Assembly (NCBI RefSeq): GCF_032714475.1
Contig: NZ_JAWDKD010000018.1
Span: 1-64,000 of the forward strand
Length of the DNA: 64,000 bases
Reading direction: 5' to 3'
Source of the DNA: Methanolapillus africanus
GTDB lineage: Archaea > Halobacteriota > Methanosarcinia > Methanosarcinales > Methanosarcinaceae
The translations under genes and the position numbers were made by a program. The notes beneath the pieces were generated by a model. The model did not search any database. It was not told the DNA's origin and was given only the letters and a program-made list of their open reading frames with translations. How positions within the stretch are numbered: the stretch's first letter is position 1; each line of letters opens with the position of its first letter. This document shows, piece by piece, positions 52,458 through 61,403 of this stretch.

Positions 52458-53162
52458 ATGGCAGCCAAGAAGAAAACGGCAACTGAGCTCACCAAGGAAA
52501 TTGTGAAAGGATACGGAATGGATGCCGGCGCAGTTGTCGTTGGTATTGCCGCTTCTCAAGATTTTGATTTGGCGCCGGAAGGCTTTAAGCCAACCGACGT
52601 TCTCCCGGATTGTCGCTCCGTGATTGTTTTGGGCGCAACGTTTTCACCGGATGTCTTCAACAGCATTGACGAATATACCGCCAGCCGCAACGCCATGCTG
52701 ACGACGATGACTGATATGGCTAAAGAAGTCGCCAAACGCATCAAGGCCGACGGATATAAAACAAAAGCCATCAGCGCGGCGGGCGGCAAATGGATAGAAG
52801 GCGACGGTCGAAAAGAGCATTTCGGAGCCATTTCATTGAAACACGCCGCAGAAATTGCGGGGCTTGGCGTTATCGGCAAAAATTATCTGCTGACGAATCC
52901 GCAGTACGGCACTCTTCTTTGGTTCAGTGCTGTTCTGACCGACGCGGAACTGATACCGGATGAAAAAATAGGTTTTGACATGTGCGGCAGCTGCAACAAA
53001 TGCGTTGAAGAATGTCCTGTGGGCGCATTGGATGATCCGACTGCATTCGGGAAAAAAGGCTGCTCAAGTTTTTTTGTCATCGAAAACGGAAAATTAAGAA
53101 TAAAGTGTTTTTTGTGCCGAACGGTTTGTCCACACGCTTTTGGGATATCCGGTATGGGGTGA
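52458..53162 (+). CDS. 4Fe-4S protein related to epoxyqueuosine reductase
   Basis: A 234-residue protein with the DUF1730-like N-terminal domain (DAGAVVVGIAASQDFDLAPE, CRSVIVLGATFSPDVF, AGLGVIGKNYLLTNPQYGTL) and a ferredoxin-like C-terminus (DMCGSCNKCVEECPVGALDD, then a second cluster set at IKCFLCRTVCPHAFGIS). It resembles QueG and a broader group of uncharacterised Fe-S proteins; it lacks the QueG C-terminal HEAT part. It probably carries out a reductive step with a bound corrinoid or flavin, but that is inference. Confidence 0.83.
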   Translation: MAAKKKTATELTKEIVKGYGMDAGAVVVGIAASQDFDLAPEGFKPTDVLPDCRSVIVLGATFSPDVFNSIDEYTASRNAMLTTMTDMAKEVAKRIKADGYKTKAISAAGGKWIEGDGRKEHFGAISLKHAAEIAGLGVIGKNYLLTNPQYGTLLWFSAVLTDAELIPDEKIGFDMCGSCNKCVEECPVGALDDPTAFGKKGCSSFFVIENGKLRIKCFLCRTVCPHAFGISGMG

Positions 53163-53233
53163 CGGTAGCTCCTTTCTAAATCAAAAGCGATCGGTTGGAT
53201 AAATTGTCAAAGGGTGATATTTTGCAGGAAAAT

Positions 53234-53926
53234 ATGGAAAATGTAGCTGATTCAAAAGAATATCTGGATACGCTCGCAGATATCCACTTACACTTGTTTA
53301 TCCCGGAATGCGGCAAAAGCGAAGTTCTCAGAGAATTAGGAAGCGGAATCAGCATTTTAACAAAGGATTATTTCTATGATCAAGATAATCCGAAATACCC
53401 GTACAACTTAGAGGGCAGCCATAACATTGTTTACCGAAATGGTAAAGAAATCTATTCTTTCAAAACTGTCAACAACAGCGGTTATTTTTGGCTGCTTCAC
53501 CATCAGAATGGGCACGACTACCTCCTTTTTACAAAAGATCTGTACGGATACAGTGTTCTTGACCTGACGACGCTGCAGGATTTTAATTATTTCCCGGCAG
53601 GTTCTTTCCCAACGGGTGAAACTTTCATTTGGTGCGATATTCATTATAATCCCGCAAACAATATGATGGCTGTCAGCGGATGTTTTTGGGCTTGCCCGTC
53701 CAGCATTGTCTTGGTGGATTTTTCTAATCCGATGGCAGTCAGTCCGCAAGTTGACGTCAATGAATTTATCAATCAAGGATATGAGCGTTATGACGACATT
53801 GATTTTGTTGCATGGGATGGCTTGGATTTGATTTTGAAAATGAACGGTCAGACCGAACCGGTCCAAAAAGAAGAGAGAACAATAGAAAACGATACGTATA
53901 TGGTTTGGTTTGAGAACAAGAAGTGA
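53234..53926 (+). CDS. Unknown protein, accessory
   Basis: A 230-residue soluble protein with aromatic-rich beta strands (SGYFWLLHHQNGHDYLLFTK, TFIWCDIHYNPANNMMAVSG, CFWACPSSIVLVDFSNP). Proteins of this kind occur in Firmicutes, often annotated as hypothetical; the pattern suggests a beta-propeller-like or WD-type fold. ATG 53234 follows GCAGGA; the TTG at 53195 has none. I cannot assign a function. Confidence 0.65.
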   Translation: MENVADSKEYLDTLADIHLHLFIPECGKSEVLRELGSGISILTKDYFYDQDNPKYPYNLEGSHNIVYRNGKEIYSFKTVNNSGYFWLLHHQNGHDYLLFTKDLYGYSVLDLTTLQDFNYFPAGSFPTGETFIWCDIHYNPANNMMAVSGCFWACPSSIVLVDFSNPMAVSPQVDVNEFINQGYERYDDIDFVAWDGLDLILKMNGQTEPVQKEERTIENDTYMVWFENKK

Positions 53927-53964
53927 TTAACGGGGAAGAAAAATGAAAGTGAACACATCATACT

Positions 53965-54475
53965 GTACCTGCATTTCATCATTTTTTAAATTTTAGTTTG
54001 CATCTACAGTTCACTATTTTTAAATTTCAGATTGCACCTACAGTTGACTGTTTTTAGATTGCAGTTGCACTACTGTTTCTAAAAATACAGTTGTTTTCCG
54101 AATCCGATTTGCACCTACTGTTCACTATTTTTAAATTTTAGATTGTACCTACAGTTGACTGTTTTTAGATTGCAGTTGCACGGACTGTTTCTAAAAATAC
54201 AGTTGTTTTCCTAATCCGATTTTATCTGCTGTTTGCCATTCAGATTGTATCTAGTGAGCGGTATCCGTAAAATACAAACGCTATCGCGTTTGATTTTACG
54301 GGATGGTTTGCTTGGCAAGATGGTACAAGTAAAACCAAACTTTATGCGACCGGAGGGAGCCGTTTGCGAAGCAAACTTACAGATTTAGACTCCCACTGCC
54401 ATTGAAAAATTCCTAGCGAAGCGACGGAATTTTTGCCATAACGCGCGCAGTGCCGCCCGCTCCAAAAAAAATGAG
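53965..54475 (-). repeat. Composite intergenic repeat island before marC
   Basis: There is no gene from 53927 to 54621. Array 53965-54260 (units with TTTCTAAAAATACAGTTG and ACTATTTTTAAATTTTAG), hairpin 54265-54301 (CAAACGC-TATC-GCGTTTG core, arms CCGTAAAAT/ATTTTACGG), the 90-bp structured repeat copy 3 (54348-54436), and a minus-oriented GC-rich motif 54434-54471. There is no minus-strand gene to the right, so this is an exception to the 3'-end rule. The marC promoter must lie in 54480-54621. Confidence 0.8.
54348..54436 (+). repeat. 90-bp structured repeat, copy 3
   Basis: GCGACCGGAGGGAGCC, inner stem GTTTGC-GAA-GCAAAC, CTCCC, then AAAAATTCC paired with GGAATTTTT. The inner stem differs from copy 1 by a paired C-to-T and G-to-A change. 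Confidence 0.75.
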
Positions 54476-54621
54476 AAGAAAAAATAAGATCAAAAAATTC
54501 AAAATTTTGTGCAAAAACTCCATTTTCAAATCATTTATATACCGAAACCACATTCATATCCCATATTATTTACAATTGAATATAAAAATGTAAAAAGTAT
54601 CAATAACGAGGATTGTTTAAA

Positions 54622-55272
54622 ATGGTTGAAGCCGTGCCGCTGATTTCTTTTTTCCTTTACGCGTTCACGGCTATTTTCGTCATCGTCAACCCGATTAACG
54701 CTTTGTTCACGTTCGTGTCAATGACGAGCGGTTATCCGGAGAAAATGAAGAATCTGTATGCCAAAAAGGCGATTCTTTTGGCGACGGGCGTCGCGATCTT
54801 CTTTGCGATTGCCGGATCCCTTGTTCTTGAATTCCTCGGCATCAGCGTCGATTCGCTTCGCGTCGCCGGCGGTATTCTTCTGTTTACCATTGGTTACAAC
54901 ATGATGACGGCAAAAATGAACCAAAACGTCACGCAGGCCGAAATCGACGAATCCCAGGAAAAGGACTTTTGGGTCTTTCCGATTGCGATTCCGCTGTTGT
55001 GCGGGCCCGGTCTGATTTCGACCGTGATCGTTCTCATGGGCGGCAGCAGCAGTTTGACCAACGATATCACGATCATCGTTTCCATCATGCTGGTCTTTGC
55101 GATCACCTACGTCGGATTTTATTTTTCCCGGAAAATCAGCAAATATCTCGGCTACACCGGCACTTTGGTGATTACACGCCTGCTCGGTTTGTTCCTGGCT
55201 GCGATTGCCGTCGGCATGATCACGCTCGGTCTTTACAATATCTTCAAGCTTTTCATCGCGGGAACCTTTTAA
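54622..55272 (+). CDS. MarC family membrane protein
   Basis: A 216-residue protein with six membrane helices: LISFFLYAFTAIFVIVNPIN (the family's NP motif), ILLATGVAIFFAIAGSLVLE, SLRVAGGILLFTIGYNMM, FPIAIPLLCGPGLISTVIVL, DITIIVSIMLVFAITYVGFY and TRLLGLFLAAIAVGMITLGL. MarC/UPF0056 proteins are suspected neutral amino-acid transporters; the role is unproved. GAGGA lies upstream of ATG 54622. Confidence 0.9.
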   Translation: MVEAVPLISFFLYAFTAIFVIVNPINALFTFVSMTSGYPEKMKNLYAKKAILLATGVAIFFAIAGSLVLEFLGISVDSLRVAGGILLFTIGYNMMTAKMNQNVTQAEIDESQEKDFWVFPIAIPLLCGPGLISTVIVLMGGSSSLTNDITIIVSIMLVFAITYVGFYFSRKISKYLGYTGTLVITRLLGLFLAAIAVGMITLGLYNIFKLFIAGTF

Positions 55273-55322
55273 ATGAAATGCCGGCATCAGTCACCGATAC
55301 TATGATTCAGCGAGGATAAAAC

Positions 55323-55514
55323 GTGAAAAAATCAAATTTATCTCTTTTTGTTTGTCCCTTATGCCGCGGCGAACTGACGGCGAAACCGGAAAAAGAAAAC
55401 GCGAACGGCACGGAAATTGTTTCCGGCAATCTGTATTGTCCGGCGTGTTCGATTTATTATCCGATCGAAAACAAAATCCCGAATCTGCTGCCGCCGGATA
55501 TGCGTGATTTTTGA
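55323..55514 (+). CDS. Trm112-like zinc protein
   Basis: A 63-residue protein with the Trm112/YcaR pattern: LSLFVCPLCRGELTAK, then GNLYCPACSIYYPIENKIPN and LLPPD. The four cysteines bind zinc. In archaea Trm112 activates tRNA and rRNA methyltransferases by forming heterodimers. It is followed immediately by a GC-rich 3'-end motif at 55529-55560. Confidence 0.85.
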   Translation: MKKSNLSLFVCPLCRGELTAKPEKENANGTEIVSGNLYCPACSIYYPIENKIPNLLPPDMRDF

Positions 55515-55528
55515 TTTTGATTTTTATT

Positions 55529-55560
55529 TTTTTGGCGCCGGCACGCGCGCGTTATTGCCC
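55529..55560 (+). repeat. GC-rich 3'-end motif after the Trm112-like gene
   Basis: TTTTTTGGCGCCGGCACG, then CGCGCGTTATTGCCC, 15 bases after the stop. The bases 55561-55790 are AT-rich and presumably hold the promoter of the next gene. Confidence 0.7.
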
Positions 55561-55790
55561 TGTCTTTTCAGGATGCCGGAAAAACGGACATTCCTTTTTT
55601 ATTATTTTTTCAAAAGCCTGTTTTTATTTTCACATTTTAATTAAAAAAGGAATATGTTGAGATTATTCACAATTTATCAATAAATTTTATTAACACTCAG
55701 GGTATATTAAAAGAATAATTTCATATTTTGAATCATATTATTTGTTTCCGTTTGTTATTTTCACACAAAGACGCCACTCAGGGATTTTAA

Positions 55791-56621
55791 ATGAAAGAAG
55801 TTCTTCAAGACATCTACATCGGACGGCAGTCGATGGACTCGATTGAGTTCAAGTACGACACCATTGAAGTGCCGCTCTACAAAGGCGAAGACCGTGAATT
55901 TCAGGTTTTTATCAAAAATTTCAGTTCGCCGACTTACATTTCTTTTTTGCCGGATGATTCCATTAAGGATTATCTCATTTTAGCGCCGAGCAAACACCAT
56001 GTCCAAAACAACCTTTACGCCAAAATCGTCATCCGGATTCCGTACAATGCGATTCCTGTCGCGGAAGGCATGTTTTATGTCGTGACCGGTTACGGCGCGC
56101 AAAAGAAAGGGTTCAAGCTCGTCATCGGCCTTGAAGGCAGCAGCCCCGGCGACTACGGCCGCGCCGCCGCCCGCAGCGATGAACCGGCGCCGGTCATCCA
56201 ATCCAATAATCCGATTCCCTCTGTCCCGGAACGCGTTTTGATCAAAAGCGATGAAGACGACGATGTGACCAAACGGACCAAAAAGCCGCCGGTCTTTAAA
56301 GTGCGCGACGATTGGGAAGGAAAACGGGAGAAGAACGGTCCGAAAAAACCGGTCAAATCGAAAGCGTCTTCCAAATACGCGAAAAAGCAAGAGCCAAAGA
56401 TGACGCTCAGCGAACGGTTTGAAGCCGAAAAGAATACGATCGTGGTGTCGGTATTGCTTTTGGCGATTCTGGCGTTCCTTTTCGTGTATATCTGGTACAC
56501 CGACATCGATTCGATTTTCAATTTCGACCAGACATTTTTGCTGGCGATTATTCTCATCGGATTCATGGTTTTTGTCGTGTTCCTGATTGCGGTATTCTTT
56601 AAAAATCCGAAAGAAGAGTAA
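55791..56621 (+). CDS. Membrane-anchored protein with beta-rich N-terminal domain
   Basis: A 276-residue protein. The N-terminal 125 residues look like an immunoglobulin-like or adhesion domain (EVPLYKGEDREFQVFIKNFS, SPTYISFLPDDSIKDYLILA, AKIVIRIPYNAIPVAEGMFY). A charged linker rich in Lys and Pro follows (PKKPVKSKASSKYAKKQEPK), then two membrane helices (TIVVSVLLLAILAFLFVYIW and FLLAIILIGFMVFVVFLIAV). It resembles an archaeal membrane family (DUF7524-like) of unknown function. The start has AGGGATT upstream. A GC-rich motif follows at 56742. Confidence 0.75.
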   Translation: MKEVLQDIYIGRQSMDSIEFKYDTIEVPLYKGEDREFQVFIKNFSSPTYISFLPDDSIKDYLILAPSKHHVQNNLYAKIVIRIPYNAIPVAEGMFYVVTGYGAQKKGFKLVIGLEGSSPGDYGRAAARSDEPAPVIQSNNPIPSVPERVLIKSDEDDDVTKRTKKPPVFKVRDDWEGKREKNGPKKPVKSKASSKYAKKQEPKMTLSERFEAEKNTIVVSVLLLAILAFLFVYIWYTDIDSIFNFDQTFLLAIILIGFMVFVVFLIAVFFKNPKEE

Positions 56622-56741
56622 TTTTTTACTTTTCTTTTCTTCTCTTTTTTATTTCAGATTTTCATTTTTACTGATTCATTTCTATTTTTATTTTCGATTT
56701 TTATTTTCATTTCATTTTTATTTTTATCTTCATTTTTATTC

Positions 56742-56780
56742 TTTTTTTACCGGCCGCCTCGCGCGCGTTACTGCACCGTT
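56742..56780 (+). repeat. GC-rich 3'-end motif
   Basis: CTTTTTTTACCGGCCGCCTC followed by GCGCGCGTTACTGCACCG, same orientation as the gene ending at 56621. Confidence 0.65.
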
Positions 56781-56854
56781 TTTTTGATTTGTTCTTTGAA
56801 AAAACGGTCTCCGTCTTTTGAAACAGTCTCCAATATTTTCCGAATTACAAGAGG

Positions 56855-56920
56855 TTTACAATATATACCAATCAAGCACAATATTAAGGACCGTCTAACA
56901 GACGGCGGATGTTTTTTTAT
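56855..56920 (+). promoter_or_regulatory. Promoter and 5' hairpin leader of the methyltransferase operon
   Basis: TATA-like AATATATACC at about 56860-56869 would place transcription near 56890. A perfect hairpin CCGTCT-AAC-AGACGG occupies 56891-56905, and a run of seven T follows at 56912-56918. The mRNA would thus begin with a terminator-like hairpin, 65 bases before the start codon. Confidence 0.5.
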
Positions 56921-56982
56921 GTGTGTTCAAAAACATCAGCTATTGGTTTAAAAGGTTTAAAGAATGTTCAGGAGATTCAGAA

Positions 56983-58101
56983 ATGGTATCAGAAATGACG
57001 CCGACGAGACGTACCCTTGCAGCCGTTCTCGGCGGACGTGTGGACTATGTGCCGCCGGCCAACCCGTTGGCGCAAACGACTGTTGAACTGATGAAACACG
57101 TGGGGGCGTCTTGGCCAAAAGCGCACTACGACGCGAAAATGATGGCGGATCTTGCGGCGGCGCCTTATGACGTTTGCGGCATTGAAGCGGCCCGGCCCCA
57201 ATTTGATATTTCGCTTGAAGCCGAAGTGCTCGGCTGTCCGCTCGATTGGAACAAACCGGACCGGCCGCCGGTGGCGGCGCACGCGTACACCGATCCGAAA
57301 GAAGTGACGTGGGCGGACGATTTGGCGAACGCCAAACGTGTGCCGGTTGTGCTTGAAGCGATTTCCATTCTGCGGGAACGCTACAGCGGCATGCTGCCGA
57401 TTATTCCGGTGATTACGGCGCCGTTTACGGTGGCGGGACACATTGCCGGCGTGGAAAATCTGGTCCGGTGGACGCGCACCGACCCGGAAAAAGCGCATGC
57501 GTTCATTGACGCGGCGACCGATTTTGTGATTGAGTACGGCAAACTTCAGGTGGAAGCCGGCGCGCACATTTTGTTCCCGGCCGACCCATCCGCGTCGGGC
57601 GATTTGATTTCCGGCGAAACGTATGAGGAATTCGTGCTTCCGGCGCACCAAAGAATGGCCCGGGAAGTCAGCGCGCCTAAGATTTTGCACATGTGCGGCA
57701 ACACGAGCAAATTGCTGCCCTACATCAAAAAGAGCGGCATGGACTGTTTCTCCTTTGACGCCGTTCCGGTGTGGTACTGCCGGCAAGTTCTGGGCAACAG
57801 CATGTCGATTCTTGGCAGCCTCGACGTTATTGATTTGATGCCCAACGGCACGCCGCAAGACGTTTACAACCGGACGCAGGAATGTATCCTTCAAGGCACC
57901 GACGTCGTCGGAACCGCTTGCGACGTTTCGTTTGGAACGTCCTTGGACAACTTGAAAGCGTACGTTCGCGCCTGTAAGGAAACTCCGGTCCCGAAAGCCG
58001 GCGACATTGAAGACACGATTCGTGAAATCGGCGTCGGAATCGGACGGTACCAAATCCAAAACAATAAGAACAGCAGCGACTGCGGAGGTGTTTTCAAATG
58101 A
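56983..58101 (+). CDS. UroD-family (MtaA/MtbA/CmuA-like) methyltransferase
   Basis: A 372-residue methylcobamide methyltransferase of the uroporphyrinogen decarboxylase fold. The zinc-binding His and Cys are in ILHMCGNTSKL and a second Cys in VGTACDVSFGTS, the H-x-C...C set of MtaA/MtbA. Other landmarks are MTPTRRTLAAVLGGRVDYVP, LFPADPSASGDLISGETYEE and FSFDAVPVW. It would move a methyl group between its partner corrinoid protein and coenzyme M or a pterin. ATG 56983 follows AGGAGA. The next gene overlaps by four bases, so they form one unit. Substrate specificity cannot be read from the sequence. Confidence 0.88.
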   Translation: MVSEMTPTRRTLAAVLGGRVDYVPPANPLAQTTVELMKHVGASWPKAHYDAKMMADLAAAPYDVCGIEAARPQFDISLEAEVLGCPLDWNKPDRPPVAAHAYTDPKEVTWADDLANAKRVPVVLEAISILRERYSGMLPIIPVITAPFTVAGHIAGVENLVRWTRTDPEKAHAFIDAATDFVIEYGKLQVEAGAHILFPADPSASGDLISGETYEEFVLPAHQRMAREVSAPKILHMCGNTSKLLPYIKKSGMDCFSFDAVPVWYCRQVLGNSMSILGSLDVIDLMPNGTPQDVYNRTQECILQGTDVVGTACDVSFGTSLDNLKAYVRACKETPVPKAGDIEDTIREIGVGIGRYQIQNNKNSSDCGGVFK

Positions 58102-58928
58102 TCCGGCACATTGACACGGCCATTATCGAATTGATTGAATTTAAGGAAAAGAACCCGAAGCGGTTTGAGGAGCTTTTGGCGGAAGGCATTAAAATCGGAC
58201 GCGGTGAAAAAACGCCCGACTGGGGCGTCACCACAACGACGGTGGCGGAAATCCGGAAGAAATACACGCCCAAAGACCCGGACGCAGCGGCGCTCACCAA
58301 TGCGGTGATCGACGGCGAAAAAGAAGAAGCGGCCAAGTTGACCAAAAAGCTTCTTGACGCCGGCAAAAACCCGACGGACGTCGTGGTCGGCGCGCTCATG
58401 CCCGGTATCCAAATCGTTTGTGAAACATACGATATGGGCGAAGCATTCGTTCCGGAAATCTTGCTCGCCAACGACGCCATGGTGGCCGGCGTTGTTTTGT
58501 GCCAAGAAAAACTCGGCGACATTCCGTCCGCCGGGAAAATCGCATCGCTTGTGATTGAAGGCGATGTGCACGACATCGGCAAAAACATCGTCGCCGCCAT
58601 TCTGAGGGCGAACGGCTTTGAAGTGATCGACATGGGCCGCGATGTTTTGGTCGAAGACGTGGTCGAATTGGTCAAAACGAAGAAAATCGATTTGGTCACG
58701 GGAACCTCTCTCATGAGCACGACCAAAGACGGACTCAAAGCGCTTTCGGAAGCGATTGCGTTCTCCGGCGTCCCGGTGGCGTGCGGCGGCGCAGCGGTCG
58801 ACGAACACTTTGTGGCGACATTTTCAAATGCTGTCTATGGAAAAGGTCCGCTGGACGCCGTGAAAATCGCAAAGGCCGTCACAAGCGGCAAAAAATGGGA
58901 TCAGATCCGCAAGGAAATGAAACCGTAA
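58098..58928 (+). CDS. Methyltransferase corrinoid protein (MtaC/MtbC-like)
   Basis: A 276-residue B12-binding protein. Residues 60-145 form the helical cap domain (KKLLDAGKNPTDVVVGALMP, GEAFVPEILLANDAMVAG). The cobalamin-binding domain has EGDVHDIGKNIVAAILRANG with the cobalt-ligand His158, then VIDMGRDVLVEDVVELVK, GTSLMSTTKDG and VACGGAAVDE. The N-terminal 55 residues are an extra helical segment compared with typical MtaC. It carries the methyl group for the UroD-like enzyme upstream. No substrate-specific methyltransferase lies beside the pair. Confidence 0.93.
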   Translation: MIRHIDTAIIELIEFKEKNPKRFEELLAEGIKIGRGEKTPDWGVTTTTVAEIRKKYTPKDPDAAALTNAVIDGEKEEAAKLTKKLLDAGKNPTDVVVGALMPGIQIVCETYDMGEAFVPEILLANDAMVAGVVLCQEKLGDIPSAGKIASLVIEGDVHDIGKNIVAAILRANGFEVIDMGRDVLVEDVVELVKTKKIDLVTGTSLMSTTKDGLKALSEAIAFSGVPVACGGAAVDEHFVATFSNAVYGKGPLDAVKIAKAVTSGKKWDQIRKEMKP

Positions 58929-59014
58929 CTCAAAAAAAGATTACAAATACAAAACAAAAGCAAAACAAAAACGCCAACATGAACATGAATCAAACCTCTA
59001 AAAACGTTTTTTGA

Positions 59015-59180
59015 GACGGAAAGAAACCACCTGCAAATCAGATACCCCGCGTCTGTATTTTGCAGTTTTCCGTCCGGTCGATGCACATTTGCAAATTCAT
59101 CTCCCACCTGCAATTTGCAAAGTGCATTGGCCGTTTTCTATTTTTAGTTTTTAATTGCTGTCTGAATCAGTTGACTGTTT
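59015..59180. repeat. Decayed island remnant with long hairpin
   Basis: GACGGAAA (59015-59022) pairs with TTTCCGTC (59067-59074), and CTGCAAA inside pairs with TTTGCAG. The centre keeps CGCGTCTGTATTTTGCAG, a relic of the island hairpin. Short array-like pieces (CACCTGCAATTTGCAAAG) follow up to about 59180. Confidence 0.5.
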
Positions 59181-59185
59181 TTAAT

Positions 59186-59803
59186 TTACATTTTTGAAGC
59201 GCAGAATTGGCAGACCGTTTGGCCGTCTTTTTCAATGCAGCGGGCGACGCCGACGGATTCTTGGCAAACCGAACAAATGATGTTTGAAAAGATTTTGGCT
59301 TTTTCCGGCACCGGTATTTGCGGTTCCTTGACCTCAAAAATTTGGCTTGGCGCCGTCGTCAGAATATTTTGAACACGCTGTGCCGACAATTCTTTGTGGC
59401 GTTTCATGTCTTCCGGCGTTGCGGTGCCGGACATCACTTTTTGCCGGACGGCGTCGGCTTCAGGATTTTGAATGACGTCCGGAGACATCATGAGGCGAAC
59501 GGCTTTTCCGGTTTTTCGGTTGTAAAACGTGAAGGCATTTTTTCCCCAATTGTTCACAAAAAGGTTGCCTTTGCCGGCCGTGCACCCGAGAACGGTTTGA
59601 ATGGAATCGACCGTACAGGAGTCGGTTTCGGTGATGACGACGACGTCTTCGTCTTCCGAATATTCCAGGTTCAGAAGCTCTTTGGCGTAAAGAGCGGCTT
59701 GATAACCGATGGCAAGACCCGGACAGGAATGACCGTGAAAGGCAATGGCGTCATCGTAAGATCTGTCAGACAAATCTCCCAAAAATGAGTTTTTCGAATT
59801 CAT
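59186..59803 (-). CDS. FmdE-like protein with C-terminal zinc ribbon
   Basis: A 205-residue protein of the FmdE family, named after a gene beside formylmethanofuran dehydrogenase but of unsettled function. Conserved parts are AIAFHGHSCPGLAIGYQAAL, the Cys-His site, and ETDSCTVDSIQTVLGCTAGK, GNLFVNNWGKNAFTFYN. The C-terminus is a small zinc ribbon (ICSVCQESVGVARC and VCQFCASKM). The start ATG 59803 begins the conserved region; the 50 upstream codons of open frame are AT-rich noise. Confidence 0.88.
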   Translation of the reverse strand: MNSKNSFLGDLSDRSYDDAIAFHGHSCPGLAIGYQAALYAKELLNLEYSEDEDVVVITETDSCTVDSIQTVLGCTAGKGNLFVNNWGKNAFTFYNRKTGKAVRLMMSPDVIQNPEADAVRQKVMSGTATPEDMKRHKELSAQRVQNILTTAPSQIFEVKEPQIPVPEKAKIFSNIICSVCQESVGVARCIEKDGQTVCQFCASKM

Positions 59804-60078
59804 AACACTAAATAGAAAATAAGAAGTATTTAAGTTTTTTTGAAAATGAAATCTATCGGCATTTTTAAAAAATAAATTTAATTTTATGGCAAATAAATTA
59901 AATTTATTTTGTGAAAAAATGTGATAAAAAATGTTAAATAAATGAAAAAGCATGAAATAAAGTAATACGATTTTTTAAAAAGGTATGAATATTTTAAAAA
60001 CAAATCGATAAAAAACGTCGAAAAAATATAAAAAATCAAAAAAATATGAAAAAAATTCAAAAAATGAGGCAACGAATT

Positions 60079-61224
60079 ATGTTTCAAAAGAAAACTCAAA
60101 TCGGCTTGATTGGGGCGGTACTTATTTTAGCGCTTCTTTTTTCCGGCTGCGTCAATCCGGCAAGTTCTGAAAACACAAGTGATTCCGACATGATTACAAT
60201 AACGGACGCCTTTGGCAGAAACGTCACGCTGCCGGACAATCCGGAAAGAATCGCCGTGAGCGGTTCCGGTTCCATGCGTTATTTCGTGTATTTGGAAGTC
60301 AGCGACCGTGCGGTGGCGGTGGATTACCAAGACAACGCATCGATGAAAATCGCAAACGATAACCGTCCGTACGCATTGGCTCACCCGGAAATTCGGGACA
60401 ATCCAATGATCGGAACCGCCAAAGCGGTCATTGACGCCGAACGGCTGATGGCGGCCAATCCGGATGTTTTGTTTGTCGCCGCGTATTCTCAGGAAGATGT
60501 TTTACGGGCCGATGAAATTCAGCAAAAAACAGGCATCCCTGTCGTGTTGTTCTACACCGGCAATTATGTCGCGGAAAAAGAAAAAATCGACGAGACGTTC
60601 AGGATGCTCGGAAAAATCCTTCACAAAGAGCAACGTGCAAATGATTTGATTGCGTATTTTGAAGAAACGGAGGCGGATTTGAAAAACCGTATTAAGGATG
60701 CGCCGGCTCCGAATCAAACCGTTTACGTCGGCGGCGTTTCTTACAACGGCGCGCACGGGCTCAACGGTACCAATCCGTCTTATTTGCCGTTTATTGTTTT
60801 AAATTTGGATAACGCTGCCAAAGACATGACAATCACCGGAACCGGTACCGGATACGCACTGGTTTCCAAAGAAAAAATTGTGGAATGGGATCCGGATGTC
60901 ATATTTGTGGATTTGGGAACGCTTCAGGCCGCCGGCGGCGGTTCGTTGGCGGAATTAAAAACAGATCCGTCTTACAAAGAATTGACGGCGGCCAAAACCG
61001 GAAATATCTATGCGGTCAACCCGTACACATCCATGAACAACAACCACGAAACATCGCTGGCCAACTGCTATTACGTCGGAAAAATTCTGTATCCGGAACA
61101 ATTCAAGGATATTGATCCGGCTCAAAAAGCGGATGAAATCTACACGTTTGTCGTCGGCAAACCGGTTTTCGAACAAATGAATGCCAGCACGGGCGGATTA
61201 TCGTATACGCAAGTTCAGTTGTAA
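60079..61224 (+). CDS. ABC transporter substrate-binding lipoprotein (iron or corrinoid type)
   Basis: A 381-residue extracellular lipoprotein: MFQKKTQIGLIGAVLILALL is the signal, FSGC the lipobox, and a Ser/Asn linker follows. The body is a class III (FecB/BtuF-like) binding protein: TITDAFGRNVTLPDNPERIA, ERLMAANPDVLFVAAYSQED, IPVVLFYTGNYVAEKEK, WDPDVIFVDLGTLQAAGG. It delivers iron chelates or corrinoids to the permease at 61404. ATG 60079 was chosen because GAGGC lies upstream and it gives a proper signal; ATG 60046 adds 11 residues. Confidence 0.88.
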   Translation: MFQKKTQIGLIGAVLILALLFSGCVNPASSENTSDSDMITITDAFGRNVTLPDNPERIAVSGSGSMRYFVYLEVSDRAVAVDYQDNASMKIANDNRPYALAHPEIRDNPMIGTAKAVIDAERLMAANPDVLFVAAYSQEDVLRADEIQQKTGIPVVLFYTGNYVAEKEKIDETFRMLGKILHKEQRANDLIAYFEETEADLKNRIKDAPAPNQTVYVGGVSYNGAHGLNGTNPSYLPFIVLNLDNAAKDMTITGTGTGYALVSKEKIVEWDPDVIFVDLGTLQAAGGGSLAELKTDPSYKELTAAKTGNIYAVNPYTSMNNNHETSLANCYYVGKILYPEQFKDIDPAQKADEIYTFVVGKPVFEQMNASTGGLSYTQVQL

Positions 61225-61239
61225 AACACTGAAAACCAA

Positions 61240-61372
61240 AATTGAGAAACGATACGAGAAACTGATACGAAAACTGATACGAAAACTGATACGAGAAACT
61301 GATACGAAAACTGATACGAAAACTGATACGAAAACTGATACGAAAACTGATACGAATACGAAAACGAAACGC
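61240..61372. repeat. 12-bp tandem repeat (ACTGATACGAAA)n
   Basis: About ten head-to-tail copies of ACTGATACGAAA with small variants lie between the binding protein and the permease genes. The copy number is probably unstable. It may affect expression of the permease and ATPase. Confidence 0.9.
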
Positions 61373-61403
61373 CAAAACAGTTTAAATCAAAACAGGTGAA
61401 GAA

